Shown here one piece after another: positions 9,935 to 19,569 of a stretch of DNA of 64,000 nt. This DNA comes from Bacteroidaceae bacterium (GTDB lineage: Bacteria > Bacteroidota > Bacteroidia > Bacteroidales > Bacteroidaceae). Position 1 is the first letter of the stretch. Each line of letters opens with the position of its first letter. The notes beneath the pieces are model-generated. The model saw only the letters and a list, made by a program, of their open reading frames with translations. It did no database searches and was not told the origin of the DNA. The stretch lies in the NCBI GenBank assembly GCA_017633615.1, contig JAGBPB010000033.1, positions 1 to 64,000 on the forward strand, read 5' to 3'. The position numbers and the translations under genes are program-made.

Positions 9935-10711
9935 ATGTCAACCGTACTGTATGATTCGCCTATTTTCGGACCGGTACACAGCCGTCGTCTGGGAGTGTCG
10001 TTGGGTATAAACCTTATGCCTGCCGATGGTAAGATATGTACTTTTGACTGTATATACTGTGAGTGCGGACGTAACGGAGAACATCACCCCAAGCATCATC
10101 GCCCCACAAGGGCTGAGGTATATGAGGCATTGCGCAGCACGTTGCTCAGGATGAAAGCCGATGGTCCTGAGCCCAATGTCCTGACATTTGCAGGTAACGG
10201 TGAGCCTACTGCCAATCCGGAGTTTCCCGGGATAGTGGATGATGTGATTGCGTTGCGTGATGAGTTCTTCCCTGAGGCCAAGGTGAGTGTTCTTAGCAAT
10301 GGAACCCGCGTGACAGATCCTGCTATATTCAAGGCCTTGCTCAAACTGGACAACAACATCCAGAAACTGGATACAGTGGATATTGACTATATCAGGCTTA
10401 TAGACAATCCCGTAGGACACTATGACCTGGATGCCGTCATCAAGGCTTTATGTGATTTCAGGGGTCATGTCATAATACAGACCATGTTCCTTACGGGTTC
10501 TCTTGACGGCCGCGATATGGATAATACCACTGACAAATATGTACTGCCGTGGATTGAAACTATAAAAAGGATTGCTCCCAGTCAGGTCATGATTTACACT
10601 ATAGATCGTGAAACACCTGTTTCTACTCTCCGTAAGGCTTCGCATGAGATGCTTGACCGCATTGCCGGCCTGCTCAGGGAGAATGGAATAGAAACATCCG
10701 TATCATACTGA
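9935..10711 (+). CDS. radical SAM protein
   Basis: This is a 258-residue soluble protein. It has a CX3CX2C cluster-binding motif (C35, C39, C42) that would ligate a 4Fe-4S cluster and reductively cleave S-adenosylmethionine. A GNGEPTANPEF segment fits the GGEP-type SAM-binding strand. There is no additional C-terminal cysteine cluster, so it does not look like a SPASM enzyme. The layout resembles small radical SAM proteins of unknown substrate that are widespread in Bacteroidetes. The start at 9935 is favoured because the promoter lies at 9877-9907. The dacB gene begins two bases after this stop, so the two are likely co-transcribed. Confidence 0.85.
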   Translation: MSTVLYDSPIFGPVHSRRLGVSLGINLMPADGKICTFDCIYCECGRNGEHHPKHHRPTRAEVYEALRSTLLRMKADGPEPNVLTFAGNGEPTANPEFPGIVDDVIALRDEFFPEAKVSVLSNGTRVTDPAIFKALLKLDNNIQKLDTVDIDYIRLIDNPVGHYDLDAVIKALCDFRGHVIIQTMFLTGSLDGRDMDNTTDKYVLPWIETIKRIAPSQVMIYTIDRETPVSTLRKASHEMLDRIAGLLRENGIETSVSY

Positions 10712-10712
10712 G

Positions 10713-12125
10713 ATGAAAGATATAAGAACCATATGCCTCTCTTTGCTGCTTGCTTTTTCACTACCGGTGGTAAGCGCAGATGTGGACTCTGTTACGGAGT
10801 TCATAGATCAGGTAATTTATGAGGAACTGCCGGAAGGAACAGATATAGCCCTTTTGGTTTATGACCTTTCAAACGACAAGCCTCTCTATGCTTACCGTGA
10901 AAAAGTAATGTGTCGTCCGGCATCGGTACAGAAGGTAATTACAACTGCGGCGGCTTTGTCATCACTTGGTTCTGATTACAGGTTCTCTACCAGACTGAGA
11001 ACCCAGGGCAGCATCAGGGACAGTGTCCTTAACGGTGATTTATATCTTGTGGGAGGTCTTGATCCTGCGCTTAATGAGAATGAACTGCGCAGTATGGTGA
11101 ATGATCTTAAGAATGCCGGTGTGAACCGTATAAACGGCACAATTTATGCAGATGTCTCTATTATGGATTCCACATATTGGGCATCGGGATGGTGCTGGGA
11201 TGATGCGCCATCCAGTTTCCAGCCCTATATATCACCTCTCATGGTGCATCAGGGGTTTGTGGGTATTCAGGTTAAACCTACTGTCAAGGGTCAGGCTCCT
11301 GAGGTTACTCTTTACCCGGCAAATGACAAGATAAAGATAGATAACAGAGCTATTACACAGGACAGCAAGCAGGGAACCCTCAGGATAACGCGTGACTGGA
11401 TGCAGAATGACAATACAATGATAATTACCGGAAACTGCATCAGGAGAGAAACAAAGGAACTGAGCGTAGTGGGATCGGCTGATTTTACTTTCTCACTTTT
11501 CCGCCAGTATCTGGATGAGGCAGGAATAGGATATGGAGACTACGGGTGGGGCAGATGCCCTGTTATGGCACATGACATTTCCATTGTTTCACACAGCCTG
11601 ACGGCGATAGTAAAGGAGGCCCTGAAAGAGAGCAACAATCTGTACGCAGAGGCCATGTTCCTCCAGACAGGCCGGATTCAGCAGCCTTTGGACATTTCAT
11701 TCAAACAGGCTGCAAAGTTTATAGAGAATTTTGTGTCGCGCAAGTTCGGTATGTATTCTGCCTCTTACAATATTGTGGATGGTTGTGGGCTGTCAGTATA
11801 TGATTATTGTTCTCCTCAGTTCATGGTTGATATGCTGTCATACATCTACAGGAGCAATGAGCTTTATTCCGTTATATACAAGAGCCTGCCCATTTCAGGT
11901 GTTGACGGCACTCTTAAGACACGCCTTAATGAGAAGACTACACTGAACAAGGTTCATGCCAAAACAGGTTCAGTAACAGGTTCATGTACCCTGGCCGGTT
12001 ATATACATACTGCCGATGGCCGTGACCTGGCATTCTGTATAATGAATGAGGGCGCCATCAAGATGGCACCCTCAAGGAAGATACAGGATAAAATCTGTAC
12101 TTATCTCTGTGAATTGGGATTGTAA
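10713..12125 (+). CDS. dacB: D-alanyl-D-alanine carboxypeptidase/endopeptidase (PBP4 family)
   Basis: This periplasmic serine peptidase trims or cleaves D-Ala cross-links in peptidoglycan (peptidase S13 family). A signal peptide covers about residues 1-22. All three catalytic motifs are intact: SVQK (S71, K74), SNN (307-309) and KTG (417-419). The 470-residue length is normal for the family. The gene directly follows the radical SAM gene and converges on the polysaccharide deacetylase, with only three bases between stops. Together with the lytic transglycosylase at 24.4 kb it is one of two wall-remodelling enzymes in the window. Confidence 0.93.
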   Translation: MKDIRTICLSLLLAFSLPVVSADVDSVTEFIDQVIYEELPEGTDIALLVYDLSNDKPLYAYREKVMCRPASVQKVITTAAALSSLGSDYRFSTRLRTQGSIRDSVLNGDLYLVGGLDPALNENELRSMVNDLKNAGVNRINGTIYADVSIMDSTYWASGWCWDDAPSSFQPYISPLMVHQGFVGIQVKPTVKGQAPEVTLYPANDKIKIDNRAITQDSKQGTLRITRDWMQNDNTMIITGNCIRRETKELSVVGSADFTFSLFRQYLDEAGIGYGDYGWGRCPVMAHDISIVSHSLTAIVKEALKESNNLYAEAMFLQTGRIQQPLDISFKQAAKFIENFVSRKFGMYSASYNIVDGCGLSVYDYCSPQFMVDMLSYIYRSNELYSVIYKSLPISGVDGTLKTRLNEKTTLNKVHAKTGSVTGSCTLAGYIHTADGRDLAFCIMNEGAIKMAPSRKIQDKICTYLCELGL

Positions 12126-12128
12126 TCC

Positions 12129-12737
12129 CTAAAGCTGTTTGAATTCATACCCCTGTTCCTTGAGCCATTCTATGGCTTTAGGCAGTGCGTAGCGCAGGTT
12201 CTTTTCACTGCGCAGAGAGTCATGAAAAACAATAATTGAGCCGTTACGGGTATATTTCTTTACTATATCCAGAACCTTTTCAGGTTTGAGTTTTTCATTG
12301 TAATCACGTGTAATTACATCATAGAAGATAATGTCATAATCTCCATTCATGTAACGGTAGGTCCACCTTCTCAATACTCCGTGCGGAGGACGGAAAAGAC
12401 GGGTTGTAATAAAGCCATCACATTTTTTGACATTGTCAATGTAGTCATGGTTTCTCATACGCATTCCGCGTACATGATTGAAGGTGTGGTTTCCTATATG
12501 GTGTCCACGCTCCACTACCATCTTGAATATATCAGGATGCTTGCGGACATTGTCTCCGACCACGAAAAAGGTTGCTTTTACTCCATACTGATCCAGCACA
12601 TCAAGGAGCCATGGGGTGACTTCAGGAATAGGGCCGTCGTCAAAAGTAAGATATATCGAATGCTCTTCCGGATTTTTCCGGAAGATGCCTTTAGGGTATA
12701 TTTTACTTAGTATGGGTGTAGGCTGTTCAAGTATCAT
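12129..12737 (-). CDS. polysaccharide deacetylase (NodB homology domain)
   Basis: This is a 202-residue carbohydrate esterase family 4 domain protein. The metal-binding triad is visible: TFDDGP with D33 and D34, and HTFNH with H84 and H88. The RPPHG motif and a late FHDS motif complete the NodB set. Such enzymes remove acetyl groups from N-acetylglucosamine-containing polymers; the true substrate here is unknown. No clear signal peptide is present, so it may be cytoplasmic or anchored through its neighbour. It starts two bases after the stop of the large DUF2723 membrane protein, which suggests co-expression and a joint role in envelope glycan work. Confidence 0.88.
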   Translation of the reverse strand: MILEQPTPILSKIYPKGIFRKNPEEHSIYLTFDDGPIPEVTPWLLDVLDQYGVKATFFVVGDNVRKHPDIFKMVVERGHHIGNHTFNHVRGMRMRNHDYIDNVKKCDGFITTRLFRPPHGVLRRWTYRYMNGDYDIIFYDVITRDYNEKLKPEKVLDIVKKYTRNGSIIVFHDSLRSEKNLRYALPKAIEWLKEQGYEFKQL

Positions 12738-12739
12738 TG

Positions 12740-15700
12740 TCAGTTTACACGTCTTTCAAATTCATCGCAAAGCTCTTTCCATTCTTCCACAAGAGCGTTG
12801 CAACGATCCTCATCAACACAGTTTGTCATCAGGGGGAATACATAACTGTACTGGTTGGAAGCTGCTTCGGAGAACTGGCTTATGCATTGTTTGAGGTTGC
12901 GGTCGTTCATACTGAGATACCAACGCATCTGTTGCAGGGAGTTCTCAGTAGTCTGAAGCAGTATTTCAGCGGCTCTCTCATTCTTTCCTAATGCCATATA
13001 GATGTTGGCTATTTCAGAACTTGCACCATAAATGACATCATCTATGGGCAGAAGTTTATCGGAAATGCCGGCATCAATCTTGTTCAGGATATCAAGAGCC
13101 TTGTCTTTCTTTCCTTGATTATACAGTTGTACAGCCAGTTGTGCCGACAGACGACGCTGTGAGTAACACATGCGACGTATTGTCTCATCAAGATAGAGGT
13201 CCGGATTATCCAGGCCACCGTAATTGTAGTTCATGAGGTTGGTGTACATCTTGTCTGTATCAATGTCTCCATAGCGTGACTTGCTGCCAAGGGCATTCCA
13301 GTTGAACGGAGTAATACGGTAAGCAAGACCTTCAAGCAGGAAGTAGTTGCCTAAGTTGAGGTAACTTGATGAAGGAACAGTTGTGGCCATGTAGAGAGGT
13401 CTTTCCCAGTTGCAGTGGGCAATCAGGTCAAGCATCATGATCTCATTCTTGTACAGACGGGTCTTACCCTTAAGTGAGATTATCATCCTGTCTGGCATCT
13501 TGGCCTTAGTCTCCTCATCGGTGGCACCCAGGTACTGTGCGGGTATCTTCATTCCTGAACGCAGAACAGCATCCTTGTCTATCTGGAACCAGATGGTATC
13601 AGTAGGTATGTGATGATGTTTCTTGATCCAGTAATCAAGCACGTTGTTGAGTTCAAATGATTTGTCAACAGCCTCTTTTGAATTGTTTCTGAGCAATGCC
13701 TGTTTGTCTTCAGCCTTGACGGTTACGACATCATTGGATCCTGACTGATAATCTATCCTTTCAAAAGAGATAGGCAGGGCGGGAGAATCATAAGCGGGAC
13801 GTTTCATCTGGTCAATGTACCAGTCTGTCTGCAGATAACTCAGATTACAGCAACGGGCATCGGTACGGAACCCTTCTGTTTCAAAATTGTACCAGAGAGG
13901 GAAGGTGTCATTGTCACCGTTTGTAAAGATGATAGGATTACCCTGTTCCTGAAGAGTCTTCAGATAGTTCTGACCAAAATCACGACAGGCATATCGGTTG
14001 CTGCGGTCGTGGTCATCCCATGTCTGGCTGACCATCTGGATGGGAACAAGCAGACATATTACCGTTGCTATAACCGGAGCTGTTTTCTCTCCGGCAATCT
14101 TGCGCAACCATTCTGAGATGGCAGCCACGCCCATGCCTATCCATATAGCGAAAGCATAGAAGGATCCTGCGTACGCATAGTCACGTTCACGGGGTTGCAG
14201 CGGGGTCTGATTGAGATAAACTACAATAGCCAGACCTGTCATGAAGAAGAGAGAAAGCACTACAAAGAACTGCTGGAATCCGGCCTTGTCCTTGCCGAAC
14301 TGCCATAACAGTCCCAAGAGACCCAGAATAAGCGGCAGGCAGTAGAATACGTTATGTCCTTTTCCTTTTAAAGAGTAGGGTAACAGATTATTGTCACCGC
14401 CCACAAGTATCTTGTCTATGAAATTGAAACCGGTAACCCAGTTTCCGTACTCTTTCTCTCCGTAGTGGTTCTGGGTATCGTTCTGACGGCCGGCAAAGTT
14501 CCACATAAAGTATCTCCAATACATGAAGTTAACCTGATAACGCACGAAGAACTTGAGGTTCTCACCCTGTGTAGGAATCACAACTTTCATCTTGGAACCT
14601 GTAAGATTGCTGTAATAATCATATGTACGGCCCTTAATACCTCCGCACCAGCTTTTATACTCCTCTATATGTTCGGGATCAGCACTGTACATACGCGGGA
14701 AAAGCATGTTTTGGGCATACTTGTACTCGCGCTTCTCATCCATTACATAGTAACTGTCCTTTTCACCTTCATTCTTTTTCTCCTTGCGTCCGTAAGATTT
14801 ACCCACAACGTCATATTTGGGAGAGATGTACGTGCCCTGTTTTTCCTTGATGAGCTCATATTCAAGTTCAGAACTGTAAGCCTGGCCATAAAGCAAAGGT
14901 CTGGAACCGTACTGTTCACGTGCCAGATACTCGCCAAGAGAGAAGATATCTTCAGGAGAATCCTGATCCATAGGCGGGTTGGCTGTAGAGCGTATCACTA
15001 TTACTGCATAGGATGAATAGCCTATGGTAATCATCATCACGCATAGCATGATGGTGTTGAGAAGATAAGCTGAAGGTTTGATCTTTTCAGGAACTCCGTT
15101 AGCGAACAGATAGACAGCTGCAACAGCCAGGATTATTATTCCCAGAATTATACCTGAAACCTTGTGACCGTAGAAAGGTATTCCCGCAAAAGCTATTGTG
15201 AGCAGGAAAGAGAGGTACATCAAAGCCTTGCGATCACCACGCTGTGTTTCATAGACACTCCAAATAAGAACTCCTACAAGAAGAATTATGTAAACAATCA
15301 GACCTGTATTGAAAGGCATACCGAGAGTGTTTACAAAAAGAAGTTCAAACCATCCGCCTACTTTTACAATACCGGGAATTATTCCGTAAAGAACGGCGGC
15401 AATTATAACTCCTGAAAGACAGAATGCAAGAACTGCTCCTTTCCATGTAGGCTTTTCTGATTTCTTGAAGTAGTAAACCAGTATTATGGCGGTTATACAG
15501 AGCAGGTTCAAGAGGTGAACACCTACGGAAACGCCGATAAGGTAAGCTATCAGTACCAGCCAGCGTGCGCTGTGTGGCTGATCGGCATTCTCTTCCCATT
15601 TCAGAATGAGCCAGAAGGTGACTGCGGTGCAGAAAGATGAATATGCATAAACCTCACCTTCAACGGCACTGAACCAAAATGTATCGCTCCATGTATATGC

Positions 15701-16081
15701 GAGAGCACCTACTGCGCCTGATCCCAGGATAGTTATGGCCTGCCACATATCGGGTTCTTTTGTTCCAGCTACTAATTTTTTTACCAGCATGGTTATGCTC
15801 CAGAAGAGAAACAGAATGCAGAATGCGCTCAACAGGGCAGACATGGTGTTGACCATCATGGCAACCTTGCCGGGATCACTGGTAAACTGTGAGAACAGGT
15901 TTGCGGTAAGCATGAATATAGGTGCCCCGGGCGGGTGTCCTACTTCCAACTTGTAGCCGGTGGTTATGAACTCCGGGCAATCCCAGAAGCTGGCGGTTGG
16001 CTCAATTGTCATGCAGTAGGTTACTGCCGCAATTACAAACACAAGCCATCCGATGATAGTGTTCAGTCTTTTGTAATTCAT
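12740..16081 (-). CDS. DUF2723 membrane protein (TMEM260-like)
   Basis: This is a 1113-residue protein. Its first half has about twelve membrane segments and the DUF2723 signature (an early ASFWDCPEF followed by VGHPPGAP). The second half is soluble and includes helical repeats near the C-terminus that look like TPRs. The conserved acidic residue in the first loop resembles GT-C glycosyltransferases; the human relative TMEM260 is a protein O-mannosyltransferase. I infer a lipid-linked sugar transferase acting at the outer face of the inner membrane. The start at 16081 follows a perfect -7 box by 34 bases. The deacetylase gene follows with almost no gap. Confidence 0.8.
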   Translation of the reverse strand: MNYKRLNTIIGWLVFVIAAVTYCMTIEPTASFWDCPEFITTGYKLEVGHPPGAPIFMLTANLFSQFTSDPGKVAMMVNTMSALLSAFCILFLFWSITMLVKKLVAGTKEPDMWQAITILGSGAVGALAYTWSDTFWFSAVEGEVYAYSSFCTAVTFWLILKWEENADQPHSARWLVLIAYLIGVSVGVHLLNLLCITAIILVYYFKKSEKPTWKGAVLAFCLSGVIIAAVLYGIIPGIVKVGGWFELLFVNTLGMPFNTGLIVYIILLVGVLIWSVYETQRGDRKALMYLSFLLTIAFAGIPFYGHKVSGIILGIIILAVAAVYLFANGVPEKIKPSAYLLNTIMLCVMMITIGYSSYAVIVIRSTANPPMDQDSPEDIFSLGEYLAREQYGSRPLLYGQAYSSELEYELIKEKQGTYISPKYDVVGKSYGRKEKKNEGEKDSYYVMDEKREYKYAQNMLFPRMYSADPEHIEEYKSWCGGIKGRTYDYYSNLTGSKMKVVIPTQGENLKFFVRYQVNFMYWRYFMWNFAGRQNDTQNHYGEKEYGNWVTGFNFIDKILVGGDNNLLPYSLKGKGHNVFYCLPLILGLLGLLWQFGKDKAGFQQFFVVLSLFFMTGLAIVVYLNQTPLQPRERDYAYAGSFYAFAIWIGMGVAAISEWLRKIAGEKTAPVIATVICLLVPIQMVSQTWDDHDRSNRYACRDFGQNYLKTLQEQGNPIIFTNGDNDTFPLWYNFETEGFRTDARCCNLSYLQTDWYIDQMKRPAYDSPALPISFERIDYQSGSNDVVTVKAEDKQALLRNNSKEAVDKSFELNNVLDYWIKKHHHIPTDTIWFQIDKDAVLRSGMKIPAQYLGATDEETKAKMPDRMIISLKGKTRLYKNEIMMLDLIAHCNWERPLYMATTVPSSSYLNLGNYFLLEGLAYRITPFNWNALGSKSRYGDIDTDKMYTNLMNYNYGGLDNPDLYLDETIRRMCYSQRRLSAQLAVQLYNQGKKDKALDILNKIDAGISDKLLPIDDVIYGASSEIANIYMALGKNERAAEILLQTTENSLQQMRWYLSMNDRNLKQCISQFSEAASNQYSYVFPLMTNCVDEDRCNALVEEWKELCDEFERRVN

Positions 16082-16115
16082 CTTTTTCTGTGAATTAATA
16101 GTAATTAGAGAGCCT

Positions 16116-16123
16116 CAAAGATA
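16116..16123 (-). promoter_or_regulatory. -7 box for the DUF2723 gene
   Basis: TATCTTTG on the minus strand matches TAnnTTTG. A TTG lies 23 bases upstream (16149-16147), slightly farther than ideal. It sits in the 103-base gap after purD, which otherwise holds AT-rich sequence. Confidence 0.55.
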
Positions 16124-16184
16124 CTCCTTTAAAGGTTAAAGGCTATCAATTGACAGTTATTTATTGTTATTGCATTGAAGCGGT

Positions 16185-17456
16185 TCAGAGGTCCTGACCT
16201 ATGTCACCGCGAAAATGTTTCTTTTCAAAATCAATCAGGTGAGCGCCCTTGAATGAGAGAGCCAGGGCCTCTGCCTTGTCCTTTCCGTATGAGCTGACGG
16301 CTATCACGCGACCGCCTGCCGTAACCACCTGACCTTTCTCATTGAAAGCTGTACCTGCGTGGAATACTATGCTCTCTTTGACCTGATCGATGCCGCTTAT
16401 GACATAACCCTTGTCATAGTGCTGCGGATATCCGCCGGAAACCAGCATCACGCAAACGGCTGAACGCGGATCCTGTTCAAGGGTCTTAGTGTCAAGATTA
16501 CCTTCTGCTACACCTTTAAAGAGTTCTACTATATCACTCTTGAGGCGGAGCATCACGGTCTCGGTCTCGGGATCACCCATGCGGCAGTTGTATTCTATAA
16601 CCTTGGGATCACCGTCTACGTTGATAAGCCCGAAGAATATGAATCCCTTGTAATCCAGACCTTCTGCGGCCAGACCTTCAACAGTGGGGCGGATTATACG
16701 GTCCTCAACCTTCTTCATCCACTCCTTGGTGGCAAACGGAACGGGTGATACTGAACCCATGCCACCGGTGTTCAGACCGGTATCATGCTCACCTACGCGT
16801 TTGTAGTCCTTTGCCTCGGGCAGTATCTTGTAGTGCTTGCCGTCAGTGAGTATAAACACTGAGCACTCAATGCCGCTCATGAACTCCTCAATCACTACAC
16901 GTGATGAAGCGTTGCCGAACATACCGCCCAGCATCTCCTTAAGTTCTTTCTTGGCCTCATCAAGTGTGGGCAGTATGAGTACGCCCTTGCCTGCGCATAG
17001 GCCGTCAGCCTTAAGAACGTAGGGAGCCTTGAGGGTTTCAAGGAACTTGAGTCCTGCCTCCAGATTCTCACCTGTGAATGTCTGATATGCTGCGGTGGGT
17101 ATGTCGTGACGCTGCATGAAACGCTTGGCAAAATCCTTGCTGCCCTCCAACTGTGCGGCAGCCTTTGAGGGGCCGATAACAGGGATTGTCTTAAGTGCAG
17201 CATCATTTTTGAAGTAGTCATAGATACCGTTAACCAGCGGATCCTCAGGACCTACAACCACCATGTCAATCTTCTTGTCCAGAACAAAAGCCTTGATGGC
17301 GTCAAAGTCATTAACCTTGATGGCTACGTTTTCACCAACATTTACGGTACCGGCATTGCCCGGTGCTATGTAGAGTTTATCCAACTGTGGGCTTTGGGCA
17401 ATCTTCCAGGCCAGAGCATGCTCACGGCCTCCGCTTCCAAGTAACAGAATTTTCAT
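16185..17456 (-). CDS. purD: phosphoribosylamine-glycine ligase
   Basis: PurD joins phosphoribosylamine and glycine with ATP, the second step of purine synthesis. The 423-residue length is standard. The N-terminus carries [15 protein letters not shown], and the ATP-grasp domain has the expected [15 protein letters not shown] and [11 protein letters not shown] segments. It starts four bases after the RNA methyltransferase stop and is probably in that operon, although the functions are unrelated. No other purine genes are in view. Confidence 0.96.
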   Translation of the reverse strand: MKILLLGSGGREHALAWKIAQSPQLDKLYIAPGNAGTVNVGENVAIKVNDFDAIKAFVLDKKIDMVVVGPEDPLVNGIYDYFKNDAALKTIPVIGPSKAAAQLEGSKDFAKRFMQRHDIPTAAYQTFTGENLEAGLKFLETLKAPYVLKADGLCAGKGVLILPTLDEAKKELKEMLGGMFGNASSRVVIEEFMSGIECSVFILTDGKHYKILPEAKDYKRVGEHDTGLNTGGMGSVSPVPFATKEWMKKVEDRIIRPTVEGLAAEGLDYKGFIFFGLINVDGDPKVIEYNCRMGDPETETVMLRLKSDIVELFKGVAEGNLDTKTLEQDPRSAVCVMLVSGGYPQHYDKGYVISGIDQVKESIVFHAGTAFNEKGQVVTAGGRVIAVSSYGKDKAEALALSFKGAHLIDFEKKHFRGDIGQDL

Positions 17457-17459
17457 ATC

Positions 17460-18974
17460 TTATTGTTTTTTGTTTCCGGGTTTGAATGATCTTTTTGTTG
17501 CAGGGCGTGCACCCTCCTTGCGGAAGGGTTTACCTTCAGATGAGGATTTCCTGAAAGGTTTCCCTTCTGATGATTTACGGAAAGGTTTTGTTCCCTCTTT
17601 ATGAAAGGACTTTGTCCCTTCGGTTTTCCTGAACGGTTTCTCTCCGTCTTTACGGAAAGGCTTTCCAGCTGGCTTGCGTGCGGGTCTTTCCCTCTTGAAT
17701 TCCTTTTTTTCCGTCTGTTCCGTGAATTCAGCCTTGCGTGCCTCCTCTTTCTCTGCCAGACGGGCCTTGTGGCGCAGTGTGCTGCTGCGGCGGGTAGGCA
17801 GGTCATCTTTCTTAAGACGGCGGTCTCCTCCGCGGAAATCATTGTAACGTCCGTCAAAGATTTCATACTTGCGCAGTTCGCAGGGTAAAGCACCGTTGAA
17901 AAGAGGAATTTTAGCAGAAGGCTTAAGACCTATTTTGTCAAAGCACTCGTAGTGGTAGCTTATGATCCAGGCTTCACCGCCTATCAGAGCGTGCTTGAGT
18001 CGTTCTCCTATCATCTCATAAAGACCCAGCAGGTTATCCTCAACCAGACGCTCGCCATATGGAGGATTGGTTATGATTACGGTGCGCTCCTTAACAGGTT
18101 CAAAGTCCTTGAAGTCACGCTGTTCAAACTGGATAATATCGAGCAGGCCGGCGGCCTTGGCATTGCGCTTGGCGGTAAGGATAGCCTTGGGATCCTTGTC
18201 GTAACCTTTTATGCTGAACTCAAACTCCCGCTCTGCGGAGTCATCGTTATAAATCTGCTCAAAGAGGTCGCGGTCAAAATCCTTCCATTTCTCAAATGCA
18301 AAATGGCTGCGGAACAGACCGGGAGCCATGTTTTTGGCTATAAGTGCGGCTTCAATGGGAATTGTGCCCGATCCGCACATGGGGTCCACAAAATCAGATT
18401 TGCCGTCCCAACCGGACATCAGAATCATACCTGCTGCAAGAACCTCATTCAGAGGAGCCTCCATGGCCTCCTGGCGGTAGCCGCGCTTGTGCAGTGACTC
18501 ACCTGAGCTGTCAAGTGAAAGTGAGCAGTCATCATGTGAGATATGGATATGGAATGTAAGATCCGGGTTGGCCACGCTCACGTTGGGGCGTTTGCCGTAT
18601 TTGTCACGAAAATAGTCGGCAATAGCATCCTTAACCCTGTATGCCACAAACTTGGAGTGACGGAAATCCTCGCTATAGACTACAGAGTCAACGGCAAAGC
18701 TGTCAGAGATATCCATGTATTTCTCCCAATCCACTTTGCGGCAGATATCATAAACTTCATCGGCACTGTCTGCCTTGAAGTGAAGGAAAGGTTTGAGGAT
18801 ACGGATTGCGGTACGCAGGTGGAAATTGGCCTTGTACATCAGGGTCTTGTCGCCCTTGAAGGAAACCATTCGGTTACCAATGGCCACCCCATTGGCTCCA
18901 AGTTCAATAAGTTCTTTTGCAAGAATCTCTTCCAGCCCCTGGAAGGTCTTGGCTATCATTTCAAATTCCGTCAT
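17460..18974 (-). CDS. THUMP-domain RNA methyltransferase with basic repeat tail
   Basis: This is a 504-residue class I RNA methyltransferase. An N-terminal THUMP region (about 1-160) is followed by a Rossmann methyltransferase domain with MCGSGTIPIEAALIA and the catalytic NPPY at residues 303-306. This layout is that of the RlmL N-terminal half, which makes m2G in 23S rRNA. The last 130 or so residues are a lysine/arginine-rich, low-complexity tail built from repeats of the type GKPFRK, about eight copies, likely disordered and RNA-binding. The ATG at 18974 is chosen because the -7 box at 19007-19000 lies upstream of it; an in-frame TTG at 18995 falls at or before the likely transcription start. 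Confidence 0.88.
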   Translation of the reverse strand: MTEFEMIAKTFQGLEEILAKELIELGANGVAIGNRMVSFKGDKTLMYKANFHLRTAIRILKPFLHFKADSADEVYDICRKVDWEKYMDISDSFAVDSVVYSEDFRHSKFVAYRVKDAIADYFRDKYGKRPNVSVANPDLTFHIHISHDDCSLSLDSSGESLHKRGYRQEAMEAPLNEVLAAGMILMSGWDGKSDFVDPMCGSGTIPIEAALIAKNMAPGLFRSHFAFEKWKDFDRDLFEQIYNDDSAEREFEFSIKGYDKDPKAILTAKRNAKAAGLLDIIQFEQRDFKDFEPVKERTVIITNPPYGERLVEDNLLGLYEMIGERLKHALIGGEAWIISYHYECFDKIGLKPSAKIPLFNGALPCELRKYEIFDGRYNDFRGGDRRLKKDDLPTRRSSTLRHKARLAEKEEARKAEFTEQTEKKEFKRERPARKPAGKPFRKDGEKPFRKTEGTKSFHKEGTKPFRKSSEGKPFRKSSSEGKPFRKEGARPATKRSFKPGNKKQ

Positions 18975-18999
18975 CTTACGGGATGTTCTTTTCAAGGTG

Positions 19000-19007
19000 C
19001 AAAGTTA
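19000..19007 (-). promoter_or_regulatory. -7 box for the RNA methyltransferase-purD operon
   Basis: TAACTTTG on the minus strand matches TAnnTTTG and lies 26 bases before the ATG at 18974. No -33 TTG was found at the right distance. Confidence 0.5.
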
Positions 19008-19060
19008 CTGAAATTCCAGCACTTTTTGTTAACTTGGCAGCGTCAATAGTTTTAAGAATT

Positions 19061-19534
19061 ATGAAAAGAGCAAGACTTTTAGCAACATTGTTTGTTCTCA
19101 TGCTCTCTGTCAGCGTTCTGGGACAGGGTGTTGAGCGGGTTAAGGACTCCGGAAGCAAGACATCTTACAATAACATAATTGACATGCTTCGTGGTGAGCC
19201 CAGTCTGACCATTATGGGTACAGGTGATGATGGAACCATGCCTTCCATGTATATCCGTGGTATCGGTACCAACTCCAAGAATTTCCAGCCTCTGTTTGTG
19301 GTTGATGGTTTAAGAACAGAGAATATTCTGTACGTTCAGCCGTGTAACGTACATTCAATCACGATCATCAAGGACGGAACATCGTCTATTTATGGTATGG
19401 AAGGTGCCAACGGTGTGATAGAGATACGCACCAAAGCGGCTGTTGAGGCTGAGAAGAAAGAGGCCGAAGAGAAGAAGGTTCTCCGAAAGAAAACCCGTAA
19501 ATTTCGCCTTTTCAAAAAGCGCAATGAAGAATGA
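19061..19534 (+). CDS. small exported SusC/TonB plug-domain-like protein
   Basis: This is a 157-residue protein with a signal peptide (about residues 1-21). Its body resembles the plug domain of SusC-type TonB-dependent receptors: an IRGIGT segment, a PLFVVDG segment, and a SIYGMEGANGVIEIRTK segment. No barrel follows. Instead the protein ends in a short charged tail, acidic then very basic. It is complete, with its own terminator at 19534-19564. A weak promoter (TTG at 19026-19028, 18-base gap, TAGTTTTA) would give an almost leaderless message. Stand-alone plug proteins exist in Bacteroidetes but I know no function for them. It could be a decayed receptor, yet the reading frame and tail look maintained. 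Confidence 0.75.
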   Translation: MKRARLLATLFVLMLSVSVLGQGVERVKDSGSKTSYNNIIDMLRGEPSLTIMGTGDDGTMPSMYIRGIGTNSKNFQPLFVVDGLRTENILYVQPCNVHSITIIKDGTSSIYGMEGANGVIEIRTKAAVEAEKKEAEEKKVLRKKTRKFRLFKKRNEE

Positions 19535-19564
19535 AAAAGGGGCGGTTCCGAACCGCCCCTTTTT
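19534..19564. terminator. bidirectional intrinsic terminator
   Basis: A perfect 14-base inverted repeat (19534-19547 and 19551-19564) with a three-base loop has GC-rich arms flanked by A5 and T5. It can stop transcription from the plug-like gene on the plus strand and the GH31 gene on the minus strand. The GGGGCGGTT arm resembles the GGGACGGTT arm of the palindrome at 50067-50105. Confidence 0.92.
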
Positions 19565-19569
19565 GTGAA

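Noticed and set aside
12117..12130. GGGATT/AATCCC palindrome between dacB and the deacetylase as a terminator
   Set aside because: The stem has only six pairs, a two-base loop and no T run.
18917..19060. N-terminal extension of the plug-like protein
   Set aside because: The extension would lie antisense to the start of the RNA methyltransferase gene and would place the clear signal peptide in the middle of the protein.
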